Below are positions 32,595 through 41,713 of a DNA stretch of 50,411 nucleotides, one piece after another. Under the pieces are notes generated by a model. The model searched no databases. It saw only the letters and a program-made list of their open reading frames with translations, and was not told where the DNA came from. Source of the DNA: Rossellomorea arthrocnemi. GTDB lineage: Bacteria; Bacillota; Bacilli; Bacillales; Bacillaceae_B. The stretch covers positions 1-50,411 of the forward strand of contig NZ_CAJGBF010000023.1 of the NCBI RefSeq assembly GCF_904424705.1. Reading direction: 5' to 3'. The first letter of the stretch is position 1. Every line of letters starts with the position of its first letter. The position numbers and the translations under genes are program-made.

Positions 32595-32750
32595 ATGAGA
32601 AAAATTGTGATGAAAGTCTCGTCAGTCGACAAACTTCGATTTCAAAACTATATGATGCAGTTAAAAAGAGCCGAATCAAAAGTTGAAGCTGATACCTATT
32701 ACCGCCTTGCCAAGCAAATTCTGGAGAAGGCGAAAAGGAAAAAAATATGA
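32595..32750 (+). CDS. 51-residue helical protein, relative of the 31935-32099 product
   Basis: A short rightward gene with AAAGGAG seven bases before the ATG at 32595. The product is basic and helical, starting MRKIVMKVSSVDKLRFQNYM and containing LKRAESKVEADTYYRLAKQI then LEKAKRKK. It resembles the 54-residue protein encoded on the other side of the DUF4257-like gene, so the two are probably related. It is divergent from the DUF4257-like gene and converges on the protease gene with a shared terminator. The function is unknown. Confidence 0.62.
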   Translation: MRKIVMKVSSVDKLRFQNYMMQLKRAESKVEADTYYRLAKQILEKAKRKKI

Positions 32751-32764
32751 CTATACCACCAAAA

Positions 32765-32791
32765 GAAAAGAAGAGCCATCACAGCCCTTCT
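32765..32791. terminator. Terminator of the protease gene
   Basis: AGAAGAGC (32769-32776) pairs with GCCCTTCT (32784-32791; one G-U pair on the leftward RNA), with an A-rich left flank giving a U-rich tail. It may also stop the short rightward gene. Confidence 0.6.
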
Positions 32792-32804
32792 TTCACAAAC
32801 TTAT

Positions 32805-34475
<1,671 letters not shown>

Positions 34476-34651
34476 TTACAACACCTCTTTATTAGAATTT
34501 TCAAACTATTGAAAGCATTAATCAAACTATAGTACAAGCCTTATCCATAACGAATGTGCCCAAAGACCTGCATTTCTCATTTTTCAACCTCAGGTTAAAT
34601 TACCTATACAAAATAGACTAAAATCCCTCAAATCAGGAAAACTTGAACGAA

Positions 34652-34693
34652 AAGAGGGACGGACCTTGAAATATTTCAAGGTCCGTCCCTCTT
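34652..34693. repeat. Perfect 42-bp palindrome made of two dispersed repeat copies
   Basis: Every base from 34652 to 34672 pairs with 34673 to 34693. Each arm holds one copy of the GAGGGACGGACC motif (34654-34665, and inverted at 34680-34691), joined by TTGAAATATTTCAA. It lies between the gatB terminator and the protease promoter. No T-run follows it on either strand, so it is not an ordinary terminator. Confidence 0.8.
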
Positions 34694-34699
34694 CCCACT

Positions 34700-34746
34700 A
34701 AAAAAAGCCCCCTTAAAAAACAATTTTGTTTTTTCGGGGGGCTTTT
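34700..34746. terminator. gatCAB terminator
   Basis: AAGCCCCC (34705-34712) pairs with GGGGGCTT (34737-34744), and an inner AAAAAACAA/TTGTTTTTT stem (34715-34723 with 34726-34734) extends it. A and T runs flank both sides. Confidence 0.85.
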
Positions 34747-34760
34747 ATCAATTACGATTA

Positions 34761-36191
34761 TTAGCGTTTTTGAATTTCTTGAAGCAATAGTTTGTTTACC
34801 AGGGGCGGGTTGGCCTGGCCTTTTGTCGCTTTCATGATTTGACCGACAAGGAAGCCGATGGCGCGGTCTTTCCCGTTCTTGAAGTCTTCGATGGATTGTG
34901 GATTTGCATCCAGTGTTTCCGTCACGATCTTCAATAGTGCACCTTCGTCAGAAATTTGAACAAGGCCTTTATCTTTCACGATTTGCTCAGGGTCTCCACC
35001 GTTCTCCACTAGTTCCTTGAATACTTTCTTCGCAATCTTGGAAGAAATCGTTCCCTTTTCGATTAACTCGATCATACCTGCCAATCCTTGAGGAGTCAGC
35101 TTAACATCTTCAAGTTCTTTTTGCCCGGCATTTAAATATGCTGAAACTTCACCCATCAGCCAGTTGGATGCAAGCTTCGCATCTGCACCTGCTTTAACAG
35201 TTTCTTCGAAGAAATCGGACATCTCTTTCGTTAATGTCAGAACCATGGCATCATACGCAGGTAAGCCCAGCTCTTCTACATAGCGCTTTTTACGCTCATC
35301 CGGAAGCTCAGGGATCTCTGCACGGATGCGATCCATCCACTCTTGGTCGATGTGAAGATGCAGTAGATCAGGTTCAGGGAAATAACGGTAGTCATCGGAT
35401 CCTTCTTTTACACGCATAAGGATCGTCTTGCCCGTTGATTCATCGAAACGAAGCGTTTCCTGTTGAATCAATCCTCCAGATAAAAGTACTTTCTCCTGAC
35501 GGACGATCTCATACTCTAACCCTTTTTTAACAAAGTTAAAGGAGTTCAGGTTCTTAAGTTCAGCTTTCGTTCCAAACTTTTCCTGACCGATTGGACGGAG
35601 GGAAATGTTGGCGTCACAACGGAGCGACCCTTCTTCCATCTTACAATCGGAAACCCCTGTATATTGAATGATGGATTTCAGTTTCTCAAGATACGCATAC
35701 GCTTCTTCCGGTGTGCGGATGTCCGGCTCAGATACAATCTCAATAAGAGGAGTACCTTGGCGGTTATAGTCGACAAGGGAATAACCGTCGCCTGAGTGCG
35801 TCAGCTTTCCAGCATCTTCTTCCAAGTGTAGGCGAGTGATTCCGATACGTTTCTTTTCACCATTCACTTCAATCTCGATCCAGCCATTCTCACCGATGGG
35901 CTTGTCGAATTGAGAGATTTGGTAGGCTTTCGGGTTATCCGGATAGAAATAGTTTTTACGGTCAAACTTTGTATCCGTTGCGATTTCACAATTCAATGCG
36001 ATGGCCGCTTTCATTCCGAACTCAATGGCACGCTTGTTTACCACCGGAAGAACACCAGGATAGCCAAGGTCGATGACGTTTGTATTCGTGTTCGGCTCTG
36101 CTCCGAAATGGTTCGGTGCAGGAGAGAACATCTTACTGTCCGTTTTTAATTCTACGTGGACTTCTAGTCCGATTACTGGTTCAAAGTTCAT
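34761..36191 (-). CDS. gatB: Aspartyl/glutamyl-tRNA amidotransferase subunit B
   Basis: A 476-residue GatB with the start [20 protein letters not shown] and the conserved [15 protein letters not shown], then [20 protein letters not shown] and [10 protein letters not shown]. The C-terminal helical YqeY-like domain completes it. It is the tRNA-binding and kinase subunit of GatCAB, which converts Glu-tRNA(Gln) to Gln-tRNA(Gln). I prefer the ATG at 36191, with GGGG before it, over the GTG at 36200 that sits inside the binding site. It follows gatA by 12 bases. Confidence 0.96.
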   Translation of the reverse strand: MNFEPVIGLEVHVELKTDSKMFSPAPNHFGAEPNTNTNVIDLGYPGVLPVVNKRAIEFGMKAAIALNCEIATDTKFDRKNYFYPDNPKAYQISQFDKPIGENGWIEIEVNGEKKRIGITRLHLEEDAGKLTHSGDGYSLVDYNRQGTPLIEIVSEPDIRTPEEAYAYLEKLKSIIQYTGVSDCKMEEGSLRCDANISLRPIGQEKFGTKAELKNLNSFNFVKKGLEYEIVRQEKVLLSGGLIQQETLRFDESTGKTILMRVKEGSDDYRYFPEPDLLHLHIDQEWMDRIRAEIPELPDERKKRYVEELGLPAYDAMVLTLTKEMSDFFEETVKAGADAKLASNWLMGEVSAYLNAGQKELEDVKLTPQGLAGMIELIEKGTISSKIAKKVFKELVENGGDPEQIVKDKGLVQISDEGALLKIVTETLDANPQSIEDFKNGKDRAIGFLVGQIMKATKGQANPPLVNKLLLQEIQKR

Positions 36192-36203
36192 TGATTTCAC
36201 CCC

Positions 36204-37664
36204 TTACAGTTGTGGTCTTTTTGTATGGAAATCTGTAGCTTGCTCAAACGCATGAGCTACGCGATAAATCGTGCTTTCGTCAAAATGCTTTCCGATGATT
36301 TGCAGTCCAAGAGGCAGTCCTGTTGAAGAGAATCCACAAGGAACAGAGATTCCCGGTACCCCTGCAAGATTGACTGGAATGGTTAAAATATCGTTCGCAT
36401 ACATCGTTAACGGATCATCGATTTTTTCACCGATTTTAAAAGCAGGAGTCGGTGTGGTCGGTCCAATAATGACATCATACTTCGCAAATACATCTTCAAA
36501 GTCTTTCTTGATCAGTGTACGGGCCTGTTGTGCTTTTTTGTAATAAGCATCATAGTATCCAGAGCTTAATGCGAACGTCCCAAGCATAATACGACGCTTC
36601 ACTTCGTCCCCAAATCCTTCTGCACGTGTCTTCTTATAAAGATCAAGAAGGTTCTCTGCGTTCGGAGTGCGGTAACCGTACCGAACACCATCGAAGCGGG
36701 CAAGATTGGCAGATGCTTCAGATGAGGCTAATAAGTAGTACGTTGAAACACCGAATTTAGAATGAGGCAGTGACACCTCTTCCCATGTAGCTCCCATGCC
36801 TTCCAATACTTTCAGTGAAGCAAGTACAGCTTGACGGGCTTCTTCCCCGACACCTTCACCTAAATATTCTTTCGGCACCGCAATCTTCAACCCTTTTACG
36901 TCGCCTGTAAGAGCTTCTGCATAATTTGGAACTTCTACATTGGCCGAAGTGGAATCATTCGGATCAAGACCAGCAATTGCTTGCAGCAAGTACGCATTGT
37001 CTTCTACGTTACGAGTGATCGGGCCGATTTGATCAAGTGATGAAGCAAATGCTACAAGACCGAAACGGGACACGCGTCCGTATGTTGGTTTTAATCCGAC
37101 TGTACCTGTGAATGCAGCCGGCTGACGGATAGATCCACCTGTATCAGAACCTAATGAGAATGGCACTTCCCCTGCTGCTACGGATGCTGCTGAACCACCT
37201 GAAGATCCACCTGGAACCGTTTCAAGATTCCATGGGTTGCTCGTCTTTTGGAAACCTGAATTCTCAGTAGACGAACCCATCGCAAACTCATCCATATTCA
37301 GTTTACCGATCGTAATCGTATCGGCGTTATGTAATTTATTGATAACCGTCGCATCATAAATCGGATTGAAGTTTTCAAGGATTTTACTTGCACAGGTTGT
37401 GCGAAGACCTTTTGTGACGATGTTATCTTTGATCCCGATCGGCATTCCAAAAAGAAGCCCTTTCGATTCATCCGTACCGAGCTTCGCATCCATTTCCTTC
37501 GCTTTACTGCGGGCATTCTCTTCATCCAATGTTAGAAATGCCTTTACTTTATCTTCGACGGCATCGATACGTTTGTATGACTCGTCTACAAGATCTGTGA
37601 CAGATACTTCTTTCTTATGTAAAAGCTCATGAAGCTCTGATAATTTATGGTCAAATAATGACAT
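36204..37664 (-). CDS. gatA: Aspartyl/glutamyl-tRNA amidotransferase subunit A
   Basis: A 486-residue amidase-signature enzyme. The catalytic Lys is in [15 protein letters not shown], the Ser-rich loop is [16 protein letters not shown] and the nucleophile lies in [15 protein letters not shown]. It liberates ammonia from glutamine for the amidation step in GatCAB. GGAGGGG precedes the ATG at 37664, and it follows gatC by 12 bases. Length and motifs are complete. Confidence 0.96.
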   Translation of the reverse strand: MSLFDHKLSELHELLHKKEVSVTDLVDESYKRIDAVEDKVKAFLTLDEENARSKAKEMDAKLGTDESKGLLFGMPIGIKDNIVTKGLRTTCASKILENFNPIYDATVINKLHNADTITIGKLNMDEFAMGSSTENSGFQKTSNPWNLETVPGGSSGGSAASVAAGEVPFSLGSDTGGSIRQPAAFTGTVGLKPTYGRVSRFGLVAFASSLDQIGPITRNVEDNAYLLQAIAGLDPNDSTSANVEVPNYAEALTGDVKGLKIAVPKEYLGEGVGEEARQAVLASLKVLEGMGATWEEVSLPHSKFGVSTYYLLASSEASANLARFDGVRYGYRTPNAENLLDLYKKTRAEGFGDEVKRRIMLGTFALSSGYYDAYYKKAQQARTLIKKDFEDVFAKYDVIIGPTTPTPAFKIGEKIDDPLTMYANDILTIPVNLAGVPGISVPCGFSSTGLPLGLQIIGKHFDESTIYRVAHAFEQATDFHTKRPQL

Positions 37665-37676
37665 GAGGTCCCCTCC

Positions 37677-37967
37677 TTAGTCCAAGATCGATGGAACGCG
37701 AACTTGTCCATCTTGTTTGTCTGGTGCGTTCTTCAATACTTCTTCACGTGGCAGTCCTTCAACGGGCTTATCTTCACGCATAACATTCTTCATATCCAGT
37801 ACATGACTGGTCGCTTCCACATTTGAAGTATCCAATTCATTCAGCTGCTCGGCAAACCCGATGATTGCATCCAACTGAGTCGTAAACTTCTTCGCTTCAT
37901 CCTCTGTGATGGCTAGTCGCGCAAGATGGGCAACATGCTTTACTTGCTCTTCAGAAATTCTAGACAT
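37677..37967 (-). CDS. gatC: Aspartyl/glutamyl-tRNA amidotransferase subunit C
   Basis: A 96-residue Gat[21 protein letters not shown], then [20 protein letters not shown] and [20 protein letters not shown]. It clamps GatA and GatB together. The ATG at 37967 has GGAGGTGAAGAAG before it; the longer frame up to 38072 lacks family similarity. It is the first gene of the gatCAB operon. Confidence 0.96.
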   Translation of the reverse strand: MSRISEEQVKHVAHLARLAITEDEAKKFTTQLDAIIGFAEQLNELDTSNVEATSHVLDMKNVMREDKPVEGLPREEVLKNAPDKQDGQVRVPSILD

Positions 37968-38010
37968 CTTCTTCACCTCCGTATATGTTCGAACACTCAC
38001 AATACTATTG

Positions 38011-38040
38011 ATAATACCAAAATTCGCTTCATTAAAGCAA
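38011..38040 (-). promoter_or_regulatory. Probable promoter of gatCAB
   Basis: On the leftward strand TTGCTT (38035-38040) and TATTAT (38011-38016) are spaced by 18 bases, with TGG before the -10 box as in extended -10 promoters. It lies 44 bases before the gatC start. Confidence 0.45.
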
Positions 38041-38630
38041 CTATGATAGGAGATAACAACGGTTAGGGGCATGGCTGATTCTTGTCCATACCCACATTCA
38101 TTCTACCACGAAATCGGAGATGGGTGTGATTTTGTCAGTTAAGCTGTTTAAGACTTTCCTTCCTTATAAAATGTTCCAGATGAAAGGATATATCGTCTGT
38201 TTTAGCTGGGAAGTAACTCTTGATGGTGAATCAGGGACGATTTGAAGATGGATTCTATGATCAGTTCTTCCTTCCCGGGAGAATCATGCGGAAGTTGAGG
38301 GAATTCATGCGGGATTTGAGAATATCGTGCGGGATATGAAGGTTTTATGCGTGATATTGAACTTATCATGCGGGATATTAAATAATCGTTCCGGGATGTC
38401 GAATTTTCTTTGTGTCAATTAACTCTGATGATGCCCGGTTCCTTAGACAGCATATCTTTGTTTTTTCGGGGTCCCCTTTTTGAATGTTATCACTTAAAAA
38501 ATGATGTTCGGAAGAGTTCGGAGAGATTCCCGTCGTTTTAGGTTTTGATTACTCCATTTACCATAATCACCACCTCCCAATTAAAGGAATTCGCATCCTC
38601 AAAACCGAACTAATAAAAAGAGGTGATTGT
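38041..38630. other. Long gene-free stretch with a tandem repeat
   Basis: There is no credible gene over nearly 600 bases. The middle holds about six degenerate 20-21 bp units (38284-38406). Nearer the cupin gene, a leftward eight-codon frame (38538-38564) follows a strong GGGAGGTGG site, too short to call. GGGGTCCCC with T-rich flanks at about 38469 is a small palindrome of unknown meaning. Confidence 0.5.
38284..38406. repeat. Degenerate tandem repeat, six units of 20-21 bp
   Basis: Units begin at 38284, 38305, 38325, 38345, 38366 and 38386, each near TCATGCGGGATATTGA. The spacing is 20 or 21 bases every time, close to two DNA turns. Units 2, 3 and 5 keep the core TGCGGGAT exactly, and the others differ at one to three places. 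It is not a CRISPR array, as no separate spacer is present. Confidence 0.65.
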
Positions 38631-38987
38631 ATGAAAATTTACAACTTCAAACAAAATAACGGAAAATCCATAAAACAATTCAATAGTCAAAACGTGACAA
38701 TCCATCCTTTGCTGAAGCATGATGATCCATTCCAGATCGGGTATTTTTATTTAGGAGAGAATAGCGTACTCGGAATGCATCCCGCCATGTGCGATCAGCT
38801 TCTGATGATTACGTCGGGAACTGGATGGGTGAGGATCGAAGGGGAAGAGAAGGTTCTGGTCGAGCCGGGCATGGCCGTCTTTTGGCAGGAGGGTGAGATA
38901 CATGAATCCGGCTCAGAGGAAGGCATGACGGCGATTGTAGCAGAAGGAAGCAAGCTCGATCCCAACCGATATCTCGCTATCAACTAA
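38631..38987 (+). CDS. Cupin-domain protein
   Basis: A 118-residue single-domain cupin. The beta-barrel motifs are visible as GMHPAMCDQLLMITSGTGWV (motif 1, with fewer histidines than usual) and PGMAVFWQEGEIHESGSE (motif 2). Small cupins bind metals or small ligands, or act as isomerases; nothing here specifies which. GAGGTGATTG precedes the ATG. It is followed by the AbrB-type membrane protein gene after 73 bases in the same direction, so co-transcription is possible. Confidence 0.8.
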   Translation: MKIYNFKQNNGKSIKQFNSQNVTIHPLLKHDDPFQIGYFYLGENSVLGMHPAMCDQLLMITSGTGWVRIEGEEKVLVEPGMAVFWQEGEIHESGSEEGMTAIVAEGSKLDPNRYLAIN

Positions 38988-39060
38988 TGCATTCCGTTTG
39001 CTTCCTCTCCTCCATTTGATTACCTTTAAATAGAGTACATAAATTGAGAGGATTTTCAGC

Positions 39061-40125
39061 ATGTATCCTATTCTTACAGCCTTTGCAGCAGGAGTTATTG
39101 GCGGGTGGGTGTTCACGCTCCTTCACCTTCCCCTCTCCTGGCTGCTCGGTTCCATGGTTTCTGTCTTTCTCATCAACAAATGGACAACCCTTGAGCTCGC
39201 CTGGCCATCTTATCTGAGAGATCTTGGTCTAATCATTGTCGGCTATGCCATCGGGCAATCCTTTAGTCAAAAAACAATGGTGGAAATCTTCACTCAGCTT
39301 CCTTCCATGTTCACAATGACGGTTGCCATTATTGTCTTCAGCATGTTCCTTGCTTACATCACTTCCAAAATGACAGGGATCGGACTGCCATCAACCATCA
39401 CCGGCAGTATACCCGGTGGACTTTCCCAAATGGTGATCCTTGGGGAGGAGATGAAGAGTATTGACTTAACGGTTGTGACGATTCTTCAAGTCATCCGGCT
39501 CTTGTCTGTTATCTTTGTTGTACCGTTTCTTGTCTTCAGTCCTCTTTTAGCTGGAAAAGGGACGGGTTCTGGTACTGCCGCGCGTTCTTTTGAGACACCT
39601 TCCCTTCACTTGGGGTTTGTCCTCTTTTTCATGATCGCCATCGCAGCAGGGGTCCTTGCTAGAAAAATCCACTTGCCCACCCCGACCTTACTCGGCCCGA
39701 TCTTACTAATCGGCGGCTTCATGGTGGCTGAATGGCCGGTCCCACATATGCCCGGTCTTCTTATTACTTTGGCACAATTGTCTTTGGGTATTTACTTTAG
39801 TTTCATGATGAATTTCTCGTCCTCCAAAACGATGGGCAAATTTATCATATGGTCGTTATTTACTTCCCTCTGCCTGCTTTTATGCTGCGCAGGCCTTAGC
39901 TTTCTATTAAGTCGCTGGCATGACATTTCATTCCTGACTGCCTTTATCAGCATGGCCCCCGGAGGCATGGCAGAGATGGCTCTTGTAGGACAAGCCGTTA
40001 ATGCAGATCTTTCCATCATTACCGGGTACCATTTGTTCCGAATCCTGTTCATTCTTTTCGTCATCCCAGCGATTTTGAAAGGGCTGTTTAAACTCTCTAT
40101 CTTCCAAAAGGGCAAACAATATTAG
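39061..40125 (+). CDS. AbrB-family membrane protein (putative transporter, PF05145)
   Basis: A 354-residue protein with about ten hydrophobic segments in two similar halves, the AbrB duplication family. Each half has a characteristic stretch: GSIPGGLSQMVILGEEM in the first and ISMAPGGMAEMALVGQAVNA in the second. Despite the name it is not the transcription factor AbrB; members are membrane proteins of unclear transport function. GAGG lies upstream of the ATG. Its stop overlaps that of the convergent yueI gene by four bases. Confidence 0.88.
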   Translation: MYPILTAFAAGVIGGWVFTLLHLPLSWLLGSMVSVFLINKWTTLELAWPSYLRDLGLIIVGYAIGQSFSQKTMVEIFTQLPSMFTMTVAIIVFSMFLAYITSKMTGIGLPSTITGSIPGGLSQMVILGEEMKSIDLTVVTILQVIRLLSVIFVVPFLVFSPLLAGKGTGSGTAARSFETPSLHLGFVLFFMIAIAAGVLARKIHLPTPTLLGPILLIGGFMVAEWPVPHMPGLLITLAQLSLGIYFSFMMNFSSSKTMGKFIIWSLFTSLCLLLCCAGLSFLLSRWHDISFLTAFISMAPGGMAEMALVGQAVNADLSIITGYHLFRILFILFVIPAILKGLFKLSIFQKGKQY

Positions 40126-40577
40126 AAAAGCTTATTTTTAATCGATGAGAATAAGCTTTTCTTATTCTTTTGCTTCGGCTTTGGTTTGGCTTCAGCGGCT
40201 TTATCACTCTTTTTCTTCACATAGATCTCTTCTTGATCAATGGCATGATCATAGGCGAGAACCAGCCCGATATCCGTTTCAATGTCCTTATTGGTGACCA
40301 TGGAAAACGAAACATGATACGTATCGGCAAGCTTAATGTATTTAGATAAAAAGGTGTAGCTCATGTTTCCATTTAACAGAAGCTTCGCATCCGGATGGCT
40401 CTTCAAGCTCTCCTGAACTTCTTTGTACACTCCTTTTTCCCTCACCTGACTCTGGGTAAGGGCAATGACGATCCGCTCTCTCAGGCTTCCGAGAAACTTT
40501 CTTCTCTCATCAGGCTTGGTTTGCTTTTGTCCATACATTCCATTTTCCAGATAATCATCTATGCTTGGTTTACTCAA
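40122..40577 (-). CDS. yueI: YueI family protein
   Basis: A 151-residue protein of the DUF1694/YueI family: SIDDYLENGMYGQKQTKPDE, then RRKFLGSLRERIVIALTQSQ and KLLLNGNMSYTFLSKYIKLA. The basic C-terminal tail, rich in Lys and Pro, is longer than in B. subtilis YueI. The TTG at 40577 (MSKPSIDDYLENGMYG) gives the same N-terminal length as YueI, with GGAGG ten bases upstream; a GTG at 40583 is the alternative. The function is unknown. Its last codons form half of a terminator hairpin shared with the convergent gene. Confidence 0.85.
   Translation of the reverse strand: MSKPSIDDYLENGMYGQKQTKPDERRKFLGSLRERIVIALTQSQVREKGVYKEVQESLKSHPDAKLLLNGNMSYTFLSKYIKLADTYHVSFSMVTNKDIETDIGLVLAYDHAIDQEEIYVKKKSDKAAEAKPKPKQKNKKSLFSSIKNKLF
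40124..40162 (+). terminator. Terminator embedded in the 3' end of yueI
   Basis: AGAAAAGCTTATT (40124-40136) pairs perfectly with 40150-40162 around a 13-base loop, followed by T-rich sequence on the plus strand. It would end the AbrB-type transcript, yet the stem lies within the coding sequence of yueI. Confidence 0.7.
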
Positions 40578-40691
40578 AAACACTGCACCTCCAAAACGTC
40601 TTATTACAGTTTCTCCTACACTATATGTTTACATGTGTCCTTTTGGTTCTGTCCCATTTTCTCTTATGGAAATGGTTTCAGGCAACTAAAA

Positions 40692-40717
40692 GGGTCCGCT
40701 CTATAAAGAGCGAACCC
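40692..40717 (-). terminator. Terminator of the arginine operon
   Basis: On the leftward transcript GGGUUCGCUCU and AGAGCGGACCC pair over 11 positions (one G-U), followed by UUUU. It lies about 50 bases after the argF stop. Confidence 0.8.
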
Positions 40718-40765
40718 GGAACCCGATACCTTCGTTAAGGTGAATTTTTATGAAAGCGAACTCTA

Positions 40766-41713
40766 TCATAATACCGATTGCAAGATCGCCTTCTGAACAT
40801 GCAATCGATTCTCCGCCTGCTGAAATACGGCGGAACATGGACCGTCTATGACAGCTGCGGTGACTTCTTCTTCGCGGTGAGCCGGCAGGCAATGGAGAAA
40901 TGTCACGTCGGAAGAAGCATGATCCAATAGCTCTTCATTCACTTGATAGCCTTTAAAATCTTCAAGGCGCTTGAACGCTTCTTGCTCCTGACCCATACTT
41001 GCCCAAACATCGGTGTAAACGACGTCAGCACCCTTGACCGCTTCTACGGGGTCATAGTTGAGCGTAAAACTCCCGCCGCTCTCCAATGCCAGATCCACCG
41101 TCTTTCCGATGATATCCTCTCTGGGTTCGTACCCTTTCGGACAAGAAACGACGACATCCATCCCAAGCTTTGCACACAGGATCATGAAGGAGTGCGCTAC
41201 ATTGTTCCCATCCCCGATGTACACTACCTTTACTCCTTTTAACGTCCCTTTCGTTTCCAGGATCGTGAGGACATCTGCCAATGCCTGGCAGGGATGATAC
41301 GTATCGCAAAGTCCGTTGATGACAGGAACACTTGAGAACGAGGCCAACTGCGTAACCTTTTCCGTCTCAAACGTGCGGATCATGATTCCATCCACGTAAG
41401 ATGACAGGACACGTGCCGTATCCTCGATCGATTCGCCTCTTCCAAGCTGGATATCACGGGAATTCAGGTAGATGGCATGCCCTCCCATTTGGAGCATTCC
41501 CGCCTCAAAGGATACCCGTGTTCTCGTGGATGACTTTTCAAATATCATACCAAGGGTCTTTCCTTCGAGGCTCTTGGATCGTGGATTCTTCTTCAAGTAT
41601 TGAGAAAGTTTCAAAAGCTCATGTACCTCTTCCACTGTGTAATCCAACCATGTGACAAGATCTCTTCCTTTTAAAGTTAACGTATATGGTAAAGATGCAA
41701 TATTTGATTTCAT
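40766..41713 (-). CDS. argF: Ornithine carbamoyltransferase
   Basis: A 315-residue enzyme that joins carbamoyl phosphate and ornithine to citrulline. The carbamoyl-phosphate motif STRTR is at 62-66, HPCQALAD is the second site, and HCLPAHREEEVT near residue 270 is the ornithine-binding loop. It is the last gene of the arginine operon; its ATG overlaps the carB stop by one base (TAATG). The 3' end is followed by a clear terminator. Confidence 0.96.
   Translation of the reverse strand: MKSNIASLPYTLTLKGRDLVTWLDYTVEEVHELLKLSQYLKKNPRSKSLEGKTLGMIFEKSSTRTRVSFEAGMLQMGGHAIYLNSRDIQLGRGESIEDTARVLSSYVDGIMIRTFETEKVTQLASFSSVPVINGLCDTYHPCQALADVLTILETKGTLKGVKVVYIGDGNNVAHSFMILCAKLGMDVVVSCPKGYEPREDIIGKTVDLALESGGSFTLNYDPVEAVKGADVVYTDVWASMGQEQEAFKRLEDFKGYQVNEELLDHASSDVTFLHCLPAHREEEVTAAVIDGPCSAVFQQAENRLHVQKAILQSVL

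Larger units (their letters stand above)
34476..34760. other. Region between protease promoter and gatB with palindrome and terminator
   Basis: No gene. From right to left it holds the gatB terminator (34700-34746), a perfect 42-bp palindrome (34652-34693) and an AT-rich stretch that should contain the protease promoter, whose boxes are not clear by eye. Confidence 0.5.

Noticed and set aside
38284..38406. Possible CRISPR array
   Set aside because: Units are 20-21 bp, degenerate and directly joined without unique spacers, and no cas gene is present.
38538..38564. Eight-codon frame behind a strong ribosome binding site
   Set aside because: It is too short to support as a gene; it may be a chance match or a decayed gene start.
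40122..40125. Truncation of yueI or of the AbrB-type gene at their overlap
   Set aside because: Both proteins have normal family lengths; the overlap is a simple convergent arrangement.
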